Source: Hippophae tibetana (Eukaryota; Streptophyta; Magnoliopsida; Rosales; Elaeagnaceae). From it: a stretch of DNA of 64,000 nucleotides. Made by a program: the position numbers and the translations under genes. Positions 35,617 through 48,550 of this stretch are shown piece after piece. The DNA lies in the NCBI GenBank assembly GCA_037013495.1, contig CM072809.1, positions 5,975,001-6,039,000 of the forward strand, in the 5' to 3' direction. Numbering within the stretch: position 1 is the stretch's first letter; each line of letters starts with the position of its first letter. A model generated the notes under the pieces. It was given only the letters and a program-made list of their open reading frames with translations, made no database searches and was not told where the DNA came from.

Positions 35617-35640
35617 TAGGCCCAAAGGAAGAAGCCCAAA
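35617..35640. promoter_or_regulatory. Paired site II-type elements upstream of COX17
   Basis: TAGGCCCAAA and GAAGCCCAAA, which read TTTGGGCC and TTTGGGCTT on the other strand, lie close together. TGGGCC/T (site II) boxes are typical of promoters of nuclear genes for mitochondrial proteins and bind TCP factors. Position relative to the transcript start is inferred. Confidence 0.5.
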
Positions 35641-35874
35641 AAAATACGACGATATATCATATATAACTTTTAATGCTAATCAAAGACGGCAATTGGTTTG
35701 GTTCCGTTGTTCAAAGACGGTTATCGAAAGAGGTATTACTTTCTGATTTCGCAATTTGTTTATATCTGATTCTGATATACGGGCAGTCTCGATTGCTACG
35801 CCAAAGCTGTTGTTCTTTCTCCTAGCTTCAAATTGTAGAATAAGTACTGGAAGCTTCGCCGTCTTTCTTGAACG

Positions 35875-37222
35875 GTAACTAACTTTCCTCTTATTTTCTT
35901 TCCTTTTTACTATTACATCTTTATTGTTTGTTTGTTTTGTTTGAAAAGTATATGATTTGATTTTCATGTTCGTGTTTCCATGGGATCGCTCAGAAATGTT
36001 TGTTTCAACTTTCAATGTACTAATTCTTTTTCCTTTTTTTTTCTTTTTAAATCAAAATGATATTTGGTTTGGGAGAATCGAACCATGAATTCATAGGTTG
36101 TTATCTTCTTTATTTGTTTTTATTTGTTGTTGTTGTTGCTGCTGCTGCTGTTTTTTCCTTTTCTTTTGCTTTAATTGATTCTGAGAAACGTAATACCATC
36201 ATGGTGTTCGATGAAAAGCCTAAGAGAAGATGATATTGAATGACGGTTGATGGAGGGAGGGAATGAATCTCTATTTTAATTTAAAATCTTTGTTTCCTTT
36301 TGAGCATTGGGCTCTTGGTTTTGTTCTGCCAGCAAAAATTAGATTGGAATGCATTTGCAGTTCATGCTTTGTTCTTAAGTAAATGAAAAAAATAAAAAAA
36401 ATCTGAGCATCTTACTTTAGCAAGGTTTACAGAAAAGCAAAAAAAATTTGATTACAATTTGCTAATGATGGCTTAAAGTAGAACGAAGCACATGGAGTTT
36501 ATTATCAATGGTCACTTAGATATCAGAAGAAATAGTATGGCTTCTATTTATTGCCTCCGTCTCCCTTGCGTGAAGAACTACTGGATATATTAGTAAAGAA
36601 AAATTCTGTTTCCCACAAATCGTGTATTAACAGAAAACTCTAAACATCCCCACTATTATTTCATCCCTACTCTATTCTCCCTCAAAAACAAATTAAATAT
36701 TTCGATAATTAGATTCCATATGATTTAGTAGTGGACTCTATTTATAACCACCAATAAAAAATAGACACAGATTTAGAGATGCAAATCTAATGTGTATATA
36801 AAGAACTACTCTATTTCAACTGGTTTGATAGTTAATTATAGACTAAAAAAGTAATCTTACTGTTTTAATCAATAATTGTCTATCACATAAGTTGTGGTTG
36901 TGATTGTACTACAACTTGTGGCATAAAGAGGTGTTCTTTAATAAATTTAAGTCCTTTTCGGTCTTCTGCACCTTATTGCATCTGTATTTAAGAATTGATA
37001 AGCATTTAGGATTTTGCATGATCTTTTGATGTGGAGCAGATAATCATAATTGTGCTGCTCAGTTTTGTTCAGTGTCGATTTGTTGCTATGACAAAGGGAC
37101 TGAGATCTCGGTGCAAAAACTTGTTTTGGGTAACTTTGGTTCTGATATTAATTTTGAAGATCTTATATTTTTTGTTCTTCTATATTTAGTATCTGTACCA
37201 GCATCCTCAAAGAACTTAAGTG
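35875..37222 (+). other. Probable leader intron of COX17
   Basis: A leader exon would end at 35874 (GAACG before GTAACT). The acceptor would be one of the AG sites shortly before the ATG at 37223. No competing gene is seen; a (TTG)n(CTG)n tract lies near 36126-36149. Confidence 0.35.
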
Positions 37223-37462
37223 ATGGGTGGGCTGCCAGCAGATAATGCTTCCTCTATTCTAGCTTTGACCGGATCACAGACGAACCTCAGTTCACCTGCT
37301 AATAAGCCATCAACAGATGGAAAACCAAAGAAGATTTGTTGTGCTTGTCCTGAGACTAAGAAGCTGAGAGATGAATGTATTGTGGAGCATGGCGAAGAAG
37401 CTTGCACAAAATGGATAGAGGCGCATCGCAGGTGCCTTCGTGAAGAGGGCTTCAATGTTTAA
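37223..37462 (+). CDS. COX17: COX17, copper chaperone for cytochrome c oxidase
   Basis: 79 residues, uninterrupted. The variable N-terminus is followed by 'KKICCACPETKKLRDEC' and 'CTKWIEAHRRC'. Cys39-Cys40 and Cys42 form the CCxC copper-binding motif. Cys42-x9-Cys52 and Cys61-x9-Cys71 form the twin CX9C coiled-coil-helix fold that is oxidised in the mitochondrial intermembrane space. COX17 hands copper to SCO1 and COX11 for assembly of complex IV. The start is the ATG giving the usual plant 'MGGLP' N-terminus. All six key cysteines are present and the frame is intact, in contrast to the broken DUF616 gene just upstream. Confidence 0.96.
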   Translation: MGGLPADNASSILALTGSQTNLSSPANKPSTDGKPKKICCACPETKKLRDECIVEHGEEACTKWIEAHRRCLREEGFNV

Positions 37463-39895
37463 TTTTATGAGAGAGAATCAAGTTTTGTAATAAACATTTA
37501 GCCATTGCCGGCCGGGATGCAAATTGCTATTTTTAAGTTGGACAAAATTTAAATTATGTTGCCAAATTCAAAAATAACACAAAGGAGGACAGCTTCTCTT
37601 TGCTATTCTATACGATTGATATTTTTTTCTACCTTTGTTTTCGTATCCTGGTGCTTTTGCCCTCTAAATTTTTAAACGAGATCTGTAACATACAATAATA
37701 TAATTAATAAATTGAAAGAAAATATGGTTTTTGGTCTCTTTTTGAAACCATTTGAGGGTAAGCCACATTTTGGTTTTCCTTTATTTTGATGGAAAATCTC
37801 CATACATATATATATATATATGTATATATATATATCATGGACGGTAGTACAGTGTACCATTTTTAAGCGTATTATTGGTATTCTAGTTTTAATAAAAATT
37901 TATATATGTATTTAAATTTTTAAAATATATTATTTGATATTTAAATTTTTAAATTTTTAATCATAGATCTCTAGACTTTTAAATCTTACAATTTATTTAT
38001 AAATGTTTAAAATTTTACATATAATTTTTAACTTTGTTATTAAAATATATATTTATTAATCAAAAATTTAGTGTTTATGTTTGTAAATTAAATTATATGA
38101 TTAAAAATTTTTAGAGATGTTTTTAAAATTTTAAAATCAAATCATATGATATAAAAATTTAAAAATCTGGATAAATTTAAAGGAATTAAGGGTATATTTT
38201 AGCCTTTATTTTAATTTTCAAGCATTAGTTGCTTCAGAAGACAGTGAATTCTTTTACCAGTAAACACTGATTATTTATCAAAAGAAATTAAAGTTGAATA
38301 ATATTGATCAAAATTTCTTTATTTTACAGCTTAAGTATATATATAGATTTGAGATCCTTGAATTAATAATGAGTACCACCACCTCTCGGTCTCAACGATG
38401 ACCATTCCGTAGCTGTTTCCCTTCTTCCTGCCATTAACAAAGCATATTATCTTAAGTAACAGTACACCAACTTAAGATCATAAAATCAGACGGATAAACT
38501 ATAAAATAATATGTAAAGGTTTGCTGTAAAATCATTTTCTGATATCAGTTTTAATAGAAAATGCCAAAGGGTTAAGCCTCCAAAGAGCCAATTCTAATTA
38601 ATTATAAGCATATCTGTTGAGATTAGGGTTGTAATAAAAAAATTAACTTATTAAAATAAATAATTTATACTAATTATATATTTAATTTATTATTTATATT
38701 ATTTTAATATATGATTTTTTCATGTAATTAACCATCTATATACACACCATTTTATTTGAACTTTGGTTACGTGTAATGTAAGTGGATCTATTCTCACTTT
38801 AATGATTCGATTTACGTGTATTCACACAATATAAATTGGATCATAATTTTAATATCACTTGTTAAATCTGTGATTCCAAAGTAATCATTCGCTACGGTTT
38901 TTCAAGTGCTTGTGGAAGCTTTTTAAAAAATTGGAGTTGATTGTGGGAAGTTTTTATCTCCAGCAGTAAATGAAAGTATACAGAGTGTTTCTGAGGTGGT
39001 AGTATGAGCTCTTTCATGTTGATCCGAGACTTTACATAAAATGCTTGAACAAGATGCATGTATTTTTGAACTATATATATATATATATATAGTGGGGTTA
39101 CCATGGACCGAATTCGATGCTAAGGTTGGTGGCCATGGCCATTACTACTACCCCTAGAAAAATATATATATATATATACCACTAGTTTAGAGTATTTTAT
39201 GGTGTAAATATAAATATAAATAGAGCATATTTGTCATTCTATTCATCTAAATTAAAATATTTGGTGCTGTCTCCGTTAACAAAAGCGACTATAGATAAAT
39301 TTTGGAAAATTTGAAAGAGGAACGTTTTATTTATTACTAAAATTATTATTTGTGTTGATTTTTTTTTTTAAATAATAATAAAAATAGTCTTTAAAATTTT
39401 AATCACAAAATATTCTCTCTATATAAATTTAATATATAAAAATGTGGTATAATATTTATATTGAATGCTATCCAATTAAATTTTATTTAATTAAATTAAG
39501 TTTATTTAGATTCATTAAATGTTAAATATCGTAAATTAAATTATTTTTAATGTTATTAGGATAATATTTTTATTATAAGTTTAAATTGTGTTTTTATTAT
39601 AAGTTTTATAGATGTTATTTATGTGTAGTGTACATTTAAAAAATTATTAACTTGATGTAATTTTTTTAAATTAATGCTTCAAAAATAAGGGTAAAAAAAA
39701 TTACATTTTTACTAAAAACCGTACCCTACTTTTTAACTCAGCAAAGTCTTTTATGTCCATTATGGTAATTGTTTATATTTTGTATTTCATGAAAGCTAAA
39801 ACTTCAAAAAGATTCAATAAATTAGGCTAATTTAGAGTAATTGTGGACTGATTTAAAAATACTCTTTGACTTTTGATGACAAAATTCTTGTGGAC
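37463..39895. other. AT-rich spacer with microsatellites and a short peptide-like stretch
   Basis: Begins with the COX17 3' untranslated region. (TA)n tracts lie at 37801-37835, 39071-39091 and 39162-39178. Bases 38365-38432 read on the minus strand as a conserved-looking peptide (see findings). No other feature. Confidence 0.5.
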
Positions 39896-39901
39896 TGATA
39901 C

Positions 39902-39922
39902 CTGGGCTTGAGCCCGGCCCAA
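39902..39922. promoter_or_regulatory. Site II-type elements upstream of the acidic protein gene
   Basis: TGGGCTT and GGCCCA boxes lie within 20 bases, about 170 bases before the ATG at 40089. These are TCP-binding motifs common in genes for mitochondrial and ribosomal proteins. Confidence 0.55.
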
Positions 39923-39995
39923 ATATGGCCAGTAATACTGCGAAACGTGGTAGCCGGCAATTCTTTTTCGAGAAAAACACGTGCAATGTTCCCTT

Positions 39996-40004
39996 AAACC
40001 CTAG
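39996..40004 (+). promoter_or_regulatory. Telo-box
   Basis: AAACCCTAG, the plant telo-box, lies between the site II boxes and the TATA box. The combination is typical of growth-linked housekeeping promoters. Confidence 0.6.
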
Positions 40005-40024
40005 AAGTTGTTCTAAAACCTCGT

Positions 40025-40032
40025 TATAAATA
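40025..40032 (+). promoter_or_regulatory. TATA box of the acidic protein gene
   Basis: TATAAATA 64 bases before the ATG, predicting a very short leader. Confidence 0.5.
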
Positions 40033-40088
40033 ACAGCCAAAGTCTATTAGCCGAGAATCTGAGTAACTGAAGACCTCAAAAAAAAAAA

Positions 40089-40502
40089 ATGGCTGCTAGA
40101 ATGATGCTGACCAATGCGAAAAGTGCGCCTATCTTCCTTCGTAGTACCATTTTCCGACCTGCTTGCTCGAAAGTTGCTTCTTCTAATGGCAAACTCATTC
40201 AGAAATTGCTTAATGCGTCTCAGAAACAGCTGACCGAAACTGCAGTTCTTGGAAGGTTTCTCTACGAGGATCCTTCTAAGGTTCAAGGATTTTTAGTCGG
40301 CGGTTTGAGCGATGGACGCCTTTCGGCATTCAACTCTGCTTCGAAGTTTGATGAACGTGTGAAAGGTCGCGTTGTTGACGAGCAGGATGACGACGACGAC
40401 GTCGTTATTGATCATGATGATGACGAAGACGGAGTTGACGATGATGATGAATTATTCAATCTTTCTGAGAGCGATGAAGATAGCGAAAGTGAAGACGATT
40501 AA
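40089..40502 (+). CDS. Unrecognised small acidic protein, probably mitochondrial
   Basis: Intronless, 137 residues. Residues 1-35 contain no Asp or Glu and several Arg/Lys with Ser/Thr and hydrophobic residues (MAARMMLTNAKSAPIFLRST), which fits a mitochondrial presequence. Residues 36-90 form a normal globular-looking stretch ('LIQKLLNASQKQLTETAVLG', 'VQGFLVGGLSDGRLSAF'). Residues 95-137 are nearly all Asp/Glu with some Ser (DDDDDVVIDHDDDEDG, SESDEDSESEDD). I do not recognise the family and assign no function. The telo-box and site II promoter supports expression with organelle or translation genes. Codon use looks normal and the ATG follows an A-rich leader. It could be a lineage-specific or little-studied conserved plant protein. 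Confidence 0.75.
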   Translation: MAARMMLTNAKSAPIFLRSTIFRPACSKVASSNGKLIQKLLNASQKQLTETAVLGRFLYEDPSKVQGFLVGGLSDGRLSAFNSASKFDERVKGRVVDEQDDDDDVVIDHDDDEDGVDDDDELFNLSESDEDSESEDD

Positions 40503-40712
40503 AATGTTAAATTTAAGGGGAGGAAGTGAATGAATGTTGTTCCATAATTGGACATTATTCTAATCGGTTCATTTCCAAATAAGATTAGGTAAGGATGGGT
40601 TTAAATGTATTTCTTTTTATTCTTCTAATTCTTCATCCACTCCCCCCTTAAAAAAGGTAAACGATGATGTTGATTTGGTTTCAGTTTCAAATGTTATTTC
40701 ATTTACGTTTAT

Positions 40713-41025
40713 AGTAGTTAATAAAGAAAAATAGATGCTTATAAAGATAATTTTTTAAAATTAAAATAAAATAAAAATAATTTAAAAATCTTTCAAAATA
40801 AACTACTTAAATTTTCACTATAATAAGATGATATTATACATTTTATCTTCTTTAAATAAATCTCTCACAAAAAAATAAAATAAATATATATTTTTAATTT
40901 ATAGTTAAAATTTTATAAATTAAGTTTCTTAATTTTTTTTTATCAAAAATTCTTTTAAAATTTTTTCTATGTGAATATTGAGATTAAAACAAAAGATTTT
41001 TATAAATAAAAGCTTTATTCCTAAG
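40713..41025 (-). repeat. 3' LTR of element D (diverged)
   Basis: Shares with the right LTR the blocks AAAAATAGATG, CACTATAATAAGATGA and GAATATTGAGATTRAA in the same order, but with many substitutions and deletions between them. Confidence 0.7.
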
Positions 41026-41329
41026 ATATTATTGTATGAAGACAAATGTCAAAAAAATTGACTTTTTTTTCTTTATTCTTTCGGTGCTATTACCTTTGAA
41101 TTTTTTTTTCTTTGATGCTTAACTACATTAGTTGGACCAACAAATCTCCTCTTCTATCTTATGTGAGACATGACTCTTCTACACCTGTAATTTTTCTACA
41201 GATAACAAACTTTTTTTTAATCACGATCTTTGTTATCATATTTGGCTCGTTATCATTGGTGTAAACCTTCTCAACTTACAGTAGTTTATTTTCGAACACA
41301 TCATTAATCTAATGATACCTTACGTCGAT

Positions 41330-44300
41330 ATGTTTGGATCTTGAGTGGAAAATTGGGTTTTTGCTAAGTTGAATTGCATTCTAACTATCGCAATAAAGAA
41401 TATAGTTTTCTTGATTCTGATGCAATTCTTGTAGGAATTTTTTCATCCACATGATCTCCTTAGAACCTTCAGTGATTGTAATGTACTCTGTTTTTGTGGT
41501 ACTTAAGTCAATACACTTTTGTAATCGTGATTGCTATGAAACAACTTCTCATCTAAATGTTATTATGTATCCAGATATAAATTTTTTCGTATTTACGTCG
41601 TCAACTATATCTGAATCTATATATCCTTCTAATATAGGTTTATTATTACCAAAGCATAAAAAATGATTGAAGGTTTCTCTGAGATACCTGAGTATCCATT
41701 TGACAACTGTCCAATGTTACTTTCCAAGATTTGATAGGAATCGGTTCACAACGTCAACAATATGTGTAATGTTTGGTCTGGTGCATATCATAGTGTAAAT
41801 TAGACTGTCAACTGCCAATACATAAGACACCTTATTCATCTCTGATTTCTCCTCCTCACTTGAGAGACATCGACTCACATTAAGTATGAAATGACTTACA
41901 AGTGGACAACTAACAGGTTTAGCTTTGCTTGTGTTGAATCTTTCAAGAACTTTTTCAACATACCATTTTTGGGAGATCTAGATCTTTTGTTTTTGCCTGT
42001 TGCGGGTAATCGTCGTGCCAAGAATCTACTTGGCAAGTCCTAAGTCCTTCATTGCAAAGGAGTTGCTTAACTTCTTCTTCAACTTGTTAATCTTGTCAAT
42101 ATTTTGACTCACAATTAACATATGATCAACATAAAGCAAAAGAATAATAAAATCAGCATAAGAGAATTTCTTGATGAAGACGCAGTGATCAGCCGTTATT
42201 CTATTGTATTCATTTTTTTCCATGAATGAGTCGAACTTTTTATACCACTGTCTTGGTGCTTGCTTCAGACCGTACAAGCTCTTCTTTAGTCTACATACCA
42301 ATTTCTCTTTGCTTTTAACTTGAAAAACCTTCAGGTTGCTCCATATAGATTTCCTCATCAAGATCACCATGTAAGAATGCAGTCTTTACGTCAAGTTGTT
42401 AAACCTCCAAATTAAGGTTGGCTACCAAACCAAGAACAACTCAGATTGAAGACATTTTAACTACTGGTGAGAATATTTCATCGAAGTCAACACCCTTCTT
42501 CTGCTCGAATCCTTTCACAATCAATCTTGCTTTGTAACGTGGTTGCGAGCTGCCTTCTTCACTTTTGATCATGTACACCCATTTTTTCTTGAGAGTTTTT
42601 CTTCCATGTGGTAGTTTCATCAGGTCAAATGTGTGGTTCTCATGTAGAAATTTCATTTCTTCTTGCATGGCTTTTAACCATTTAATCTTATGCTAATCAA
42701 TGATAGTTTTGTCATAACTCTCTGGTTCTCCCCCTTTAGTGAGCATCACATACTTGTTAGGAGAATATATACGACTTGGTTGTCGTACTCGGGTGGATCT
42801 CTTTGTCTGTACTTCTGGTTGGACTCATTCAGAAACTTGTTATAGTTTTGAACTACCAGTTGATGGATTAACATCATCAGTATCTGGTGTAACTCCCCCG
42901 TCATCAGGATTTATTTGTGGAAAGATTGGGTCTAGATTAATTGGAATTTCATATGACTGTGGTTTCTCGGATTTCTCAAAATCCTCAATTGTTTGGTCTT
43001 CAAGAAACACCACGTCTTTGCTTCTGACAATCCTTTTGCTAATAGGATCCAAAACTCTTTCCGATACGTTGTAGTTCAGTGAAACTGATGTAGAAAGGTT
43101 GATTAAGTCAACTGATGTCCTCATTGCCTCCCTCAAAAGAAGTTTGGCAGTTTTGCATTTAAGAGCATACATCTGAATCTCTGCGACACCGTTGTGTTGA
43201 GGTGTATTTGGTACTGATTTTTCCATCCTGATGCCAAAACTTCTACAGTACTCCTCGAATGGTCCACGATACTCACCACCATTATCTGCACGTACACACT
43301 TCAAACGTCTGTCAGTTTCTCTCTCCACTTTTATATGAAACTTCTTGAAAATTTCATGCACTTGATCTATAATTTTTAAAGCAAAAATCCATACTTTTCT
43401 AGAATAGTCATCAATAAAGGTCACAAAATAGTGAACACCTTCTAGTGACTTACAACTCATTGTACAAACATCTGTGTGTATTAAATCTAAAACTATTTTC
43501 CTTTCTAGATGGTGCGAGAATACAAAATGCAACTCTATGTTGTTTTCCCATAATACAATCAACACAAGTTTGCAATGGTGTACCTTTCATTCCTGGCAAG
43601 AGCTCCTTCTTGGAAAGAATTCTGAGACATTTTTCACTTATGTGGGCGAGTTGCTTATGCCATAACTTGGTAGGAACTTCTTTCCTAGTGGTATTTACTT
43701 CTCCTCTACACAGTTTGGCTTCTGTGATGTAGAGTGATGTATATTTCTTGCCCTTCGCTACTACCAAATTGCCTTTAGTGAGCTTCCACTTTCCTTCACC
43801 AAAATAATTATTGTATTCTTCATCATCAAGCATACCAATAGAGATCAAATTGAGGCGGATATCAGGAATATGCCTCACATCTTTCAGAAGTAATCTGCAT
43901 CCAAGATTAGTCTCTAGATAAATATTGTCAATGCCGACAATTTTTGATGCATCATCATTTCCCATCCTCACACGTCCAAAATCACCTTAAGTGTAGGTTG
44001 AGAAGAATTCCCGTCGTGAGGTGACATGATAAGAAACGCCTGAGTCAACTACCCAAGTAATGTCTTGGCATGCAAGATTGACATAATCATCATCTTGAAC
44101 AATGACAACTTCTTCAATGACAGTTGTGGTGTCATTTGTTCAGGTTTTTACTTCTTGATTTCTGGATTGTTCTGCCTTTAACCTTCTACATTCTCAAATG
44201 AAGTGTCCAGGCTTGCCGCAGTGATGACACTTCTTGTCATGCCTTGATCTTGACTTCGACCATCCTCTTTGTTGACTTTGGTTACGGGGATTTCTACTTT

Positions 44301-44938
44301 TAATTTTCCCGTGCCATTCTTGCTTGCCTTGTTTCTACATGACAAACACTTCAGTGTCAAGAATATATCCTTCATATTTTCATCAAGACTCTTCATTTAA
44401 TATTTTATCTTTTACCATATCCATGGTAAGCTTGCCATCAGGAGCTGAGTTGCTAATTGATACAACCAGAGTATCCCAACTTTTTGGTAGAGAATTCAAT
44501 ATCAACAACGCTTGTAGCTCATCATCTACAGTCATCTTCATAGAGTTGAGTTGATCTACAATGCCTTGAAACTCACTCATATGTTCTGATACGATGCTTT
44601 TGTCTTTATACTTTGACTAATTGTCGCATTAGATTAATTTTATTCTGTACGGTTGTCCTCGTATACATTTTCTCCAACTTTTGCCAAAGAACGTAAGCAT
44701 CGTGTTCATTAGCAAAATTTTGAAAAATGCTCTTGTCGATCCATTGTCTAATTTGAGCAACACATTTTCGGTTCAGAACGACCCATTCAATGTCTGCATT
44801 GGTTACTTCTTTCTCCTTCGGCATTATAATTGGCTTTTATAGATCTTTAATGTATAAAAGATCCTCCATCTTCGGCTTCCAAATTGCATAATTAAATGGA
44901 GTTAACTTTATCATATTACTTGTGCTCTCGTCCATTTG
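41330..44938 (-). pseudogene. Copia gag-pol remnants of element D
   Basis: On the minus strand gag starts near 44938 ('LTPFNYAIWKPKMEDLLY') and is broken by a TAA about 100 bases in. Later pieces show 'ALLILNSLPKSWDTLV', 'LLKDVRHIPDIRLNLIS', 'LWHKQLAHISEK', the integrase core ('CVRADNGGEYRG', 'NTPQHNGVAE'), RT ('LKKSLYGLKQAPRQWYKKFD', 'LLLYVDHMLIV') and a trace of RNase H near 41330-41420. The RT catalytic box YVDD reads YVDH, so one metal-binding Asp is lost. At least six frame breaks separate the pieces. It is the oldest-looking retroelement in the window. Confidence 0.88.
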
Positions 44939-45096
44939 AATCGTTAATCAACAGGTTTCGTCGAACTTGGCACTTTTCTGACGATGAATAGTATCTGCCA
45001 AATAATATCTATGAATAGTACCGTCGATAGTACAAATACATTATATATGAATAGTACTGTATATGTGAACAATACTCTTACTAAAAATAACCATAT

Positions 45097-45108
45097 GCTC
45101 TGATACCA
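45097..45108 (-). other. Primer-binding site of element D
   Basis: GCTCTGATACCA, complement of TGGTATCAGAGC, adjacent to the LTR. Confidence 0.85.
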
Positions 45109-45111
45109 CTT

Positions 45112-45469
45112 TGTTGAGAAAAATAGATGGTTATAAAGAAATAAATTTCACACACCCACGATAATTTCCCAAATTAAAATATAACAAAAATAACACCAAG
45201 ATTTGAGCGTAGAAAAACCTTCCAAAATAAAATTAACAACCACGTGACCCATAGGTCACTTAAATTTCCACTATAATAAGATGAGATTACATATTTTACC
45301 TCAAAAATACAACAAATATGTATCTTTAATTTGTGGATAAAACTTCACAAATTGACTCTCTTGATTTTTTCTCTTAAAAAACTCTTTTGTTTTCTTTTCC
45401 TCTGCTTCTAACCTGTGAATATTGAGATTGAAGCAAAGACTTTTATAAAGCGAAAAACTCCATTCTTCA
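45112..45469 (-). repeat. 5' LTR of element D (about 358 bp)
   Basis: Starts TGTTGAGAAAAATAG three bases beyond the primer site complement; the right border is placed at a CA dinucleotide (TTCTTCA) and is approximate. Confidence 0.7.
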
Positions 45470-48290
45470 CGACAAACAAATGAATCATTATGTATTCTCT
45501 TTGTAAATCGAAGTAATTAGTTAATGGAACAATGTGGTAAGTTTGCTATCAATGAGCATTGAATCTCCTCATGGGACAATATGAATCCAGAAAAAAAAAA
45601 TAGAGGATTTGTTACGTGGTACTCATATTTAGATTTGCGTAAATAGTTAACCTCATTTAAGTACAGAGATGGAATGAAATGCTAGCTAATTGTTCTTGCC
45701 TACATGATTCTTCAAATATTCGAGAAATATATCAGTCAACAAAATACGTATTAGTTACAATTCATGCGATCCAAAGTTCTTTTACATGAAAAATCTAATA
45801 TTCAACGCTACAAAAAGTAAATTAAATTCTTTTCAAAAATTATAAAAAATATTATTATTAAAATTTATAATAACGAAAATAATACCTGATAATATTAAAT
45901 GAGTATAATTAGATAACATTTAATATTAAATAAATTTAAATAAACGAACGTTTAAAATAAAATGATATAAGAGACTTTTTAAATAGTAAAATGTATTATA
46001 TTATAATATGATTATAATTAATAAACTTTTGTAAATATTTAGTATGCATAATGTATAAATAAAACACTTATAAGAAGAGATAAGTATATATAAATATTAT
46101 TGATCTCTCCATCCAACATTTTCCCTATGAATACAATTTTAATTAAAAATATGATTGCACATAAAATAAAAGCTTGATATCTAGGATACTCTTTAAGATA
46201 ATATATAATGTTAAATGTCACTCTTTTGTAATACAATGGCAACATATTGGACATGTTTTCCTATACTTCAACCAATGGACTTCAACCAATGGTTTATACA
46301 ATTTGTATGAAATATATGATTATGTACAACAACAAAAAAATACTTAGACAACACTCCCCTTCTACAAAATCATCTAAGCACGTTTACTCCAACTACATCT
46401 TTTTTCATGGCTTTCATAATTCATTAATGGAGGCAACATATTTGATTTTTGAAACCTTTGACCTCGTATTTTATCAATGTCACACAAATTTCTCTCCAAA
46501 ATGTCCAAAACATAAGCATTGTATTGGATTAAAGATCAATAAGATGCAATTTGTTAATGATTTATTATATTAGAATCACAATGATCATCTTAGACCATAA
46601 CTAATTAGTCTCACATCCAAGAGGTAAGAAAGAGAAAATTTAAAAAAAGTATAAAGGAGAAGATTACCATTAGACATAGAACAAGGAAAGTTGGGAGATC
46701 AAAGTTGATGGTATATACAAAACACGTGATTAAAGAAGTTGAAGTTTTTGAATCAAAGGTTAGTGAGATAATGTTATCTATGGGAGACAAGTATAATATA
46801 TTTTCCACGATATTGATTATGAGGAAAATCGTGGAGAGATCTAATGCTTTTCTATATATGTCGTACATGTTCTATAATACAAAAAAAATCATATTTTAGA
46901 CAGATAATCATATTTTTGGTTCTTACAAATGAGTTTTTGGTGCTTCAGTTATAATATTGTTCAAGTATTTTTTTTACCCTAAATCCTAATATCTTAAAGT
47001 GAGTTTATCATGTCAACTTGATGACATTATCCCAAAATAGAATCAAGTTTATTATTTTTATGTTCATAATAATTATAATTTCGCATTTGTATTTCGTGTC
47101 TAATTTATTATTTTTGAAATTTTTAAGGATATCTTTAATTTTTTTAACTAACAAGGAAAAAACAAGAATAAATATTACTTGCAATTACCACACATCACAC
47201 TCCACGACAATGGTACTCTTCAAGGTGTAAAAATGCTTTTTAATGTATACATTATTCTAATTGATACAATTTAATTAGTTTATAAATAGTTATGATGCAT
47301 ATCGACATGGATGGTGTTTTTGGCATAGGGTATTTGAGGGCGGAGGATTTCTAGGAAAATTAGTGATAATTAAGATAAATTTTTAAATATAATGATTTTT
47401 TTATTGAATTTTTTCCTCATTCTTATTGTGCTATATGATTTAAAAAATTTGGTAGCCAAAAAAAATTAAATAAATAAATCATTCAACTTTTATATGAATA
47501 AGTTATTTATATATTTTATTTTTAATTTTTATTAAAAAGATATATTTTTTACATTATACAAAAAAAACTGTATAAAGAGGTTAAAAATATTATGCTATAT
47601 AATAAAATAATAAATAATAAATTTATAGAAAATAAGTTAATATAGTCACTCCATTTAATTTAATTTTAATATGATACTATAATTATATATTTATATAAAA
47701 TAAATGTGCAAGAGTTAAATTTTTATGAATTGAAAGCCGGTTGTATCCTTAGCTCTTGACAGAAAAGACAAAGCCGATAGCTGTAAAATTTAAATGGCGT
47801 TGGGCGAAATTACTAATGCCAAAAGAATAATAGTAATTTACCATTCAGATAATAAGTAAAAAAGGAAAAGAGCGGGACAGAAGAAGCATGAGATTTTATT
47901 ACAGTTTAATTACATAATATAATGTTTTTTATACGAATTTTATTTTTAACTTTTTTAAAATATTAATAAATATATATTTTTTAACATTATATAAAAATAA
48001 ATAAATATTTTCATATTAAAAAATTAAAAATAAATTATATTAAATAATTATATCATTTATAACTTTAAAAATATTTTTTATTACCTACAACCTGTATAAT
48101 TTTTATTTTAGGACTTTAAAAACATTTTTTTCCAACTTAATATCTACCTTAAATTCCTAATTTATTATTCTTAATTTTATTTTTATTTATACGCAATTTA
48201 TTTCAATATATATGTCTTATTTATATATAATTTATTAATAATTTGATATGTGTCTTAAATTAAAAAAGAAGCATTTTTTAGACCTTAAAA
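45470..48290. other. AT-rich spacer
   Basis: No gene recognised. A short direct repeat CTTCAACCAATGG occurs twice near 46266-46292. Bases 47290-47371 resemble part of the SRP-receptor leader intron (48680-48758). Open frames at 46247-46900 look like chance frames or very old transposon remains. Confidence 0.5.
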
Positions 48291-48550
48291 TAAAAATAAA
48301 AACCCGAAAAAGCATCCAGGTGTGTCAGCAAAAAAAAAAAAAAAACAAAGCAGCAGCATCCCGGTGACCAGGCTACAGCACAGAGATCCACTTTTGAAGA
48401 AGAGCTTCCATGTTTCGTCTCCCTCCCATCTCTCCCTAATTCTCGCAGTCTCTTTTTCTCTCTGTTAGGCCAAATAAAAAAACTGCCCTGCAAAGGAGAG
48501 ACCATCAATCTCACTTCTCAGAGATCATTTTCTGCAAAACCCCGTGACTG

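Larger units (their letters stand above)
40713..45469 (-). mobile_element. Ty1/copia LTR retrotransposon, Tork/Tnt1-like, strongly decayed (element D)
   Basis: Minus-strand element: 5' LTR on the right (45112-45469), primer site (45108-45097), gag-pol remnants down to about 41300, and a diverged LTR on the left (about 40713-41025). Domains recognisable in order: gag, protease/gag-pre-integrase, integrase, RT, RNase H. Left outer border and target duplication cannot be fixed because of divergence. It lies just downstream of the acidic protein gene. Confidence 0.85.

Noticed and set aside
36062..36090. tRNA-like B box (GGTTCGATTC on the minus strand)
   Set aside because: No pairing T-arm, no A box, no anticodon or acceptor stem nearby.
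46247..46899. Open frames of 64-108 residues in the spacer
   Set aside because: No recognisable domain, strongly AT-driven composition, no promoter or splice context.
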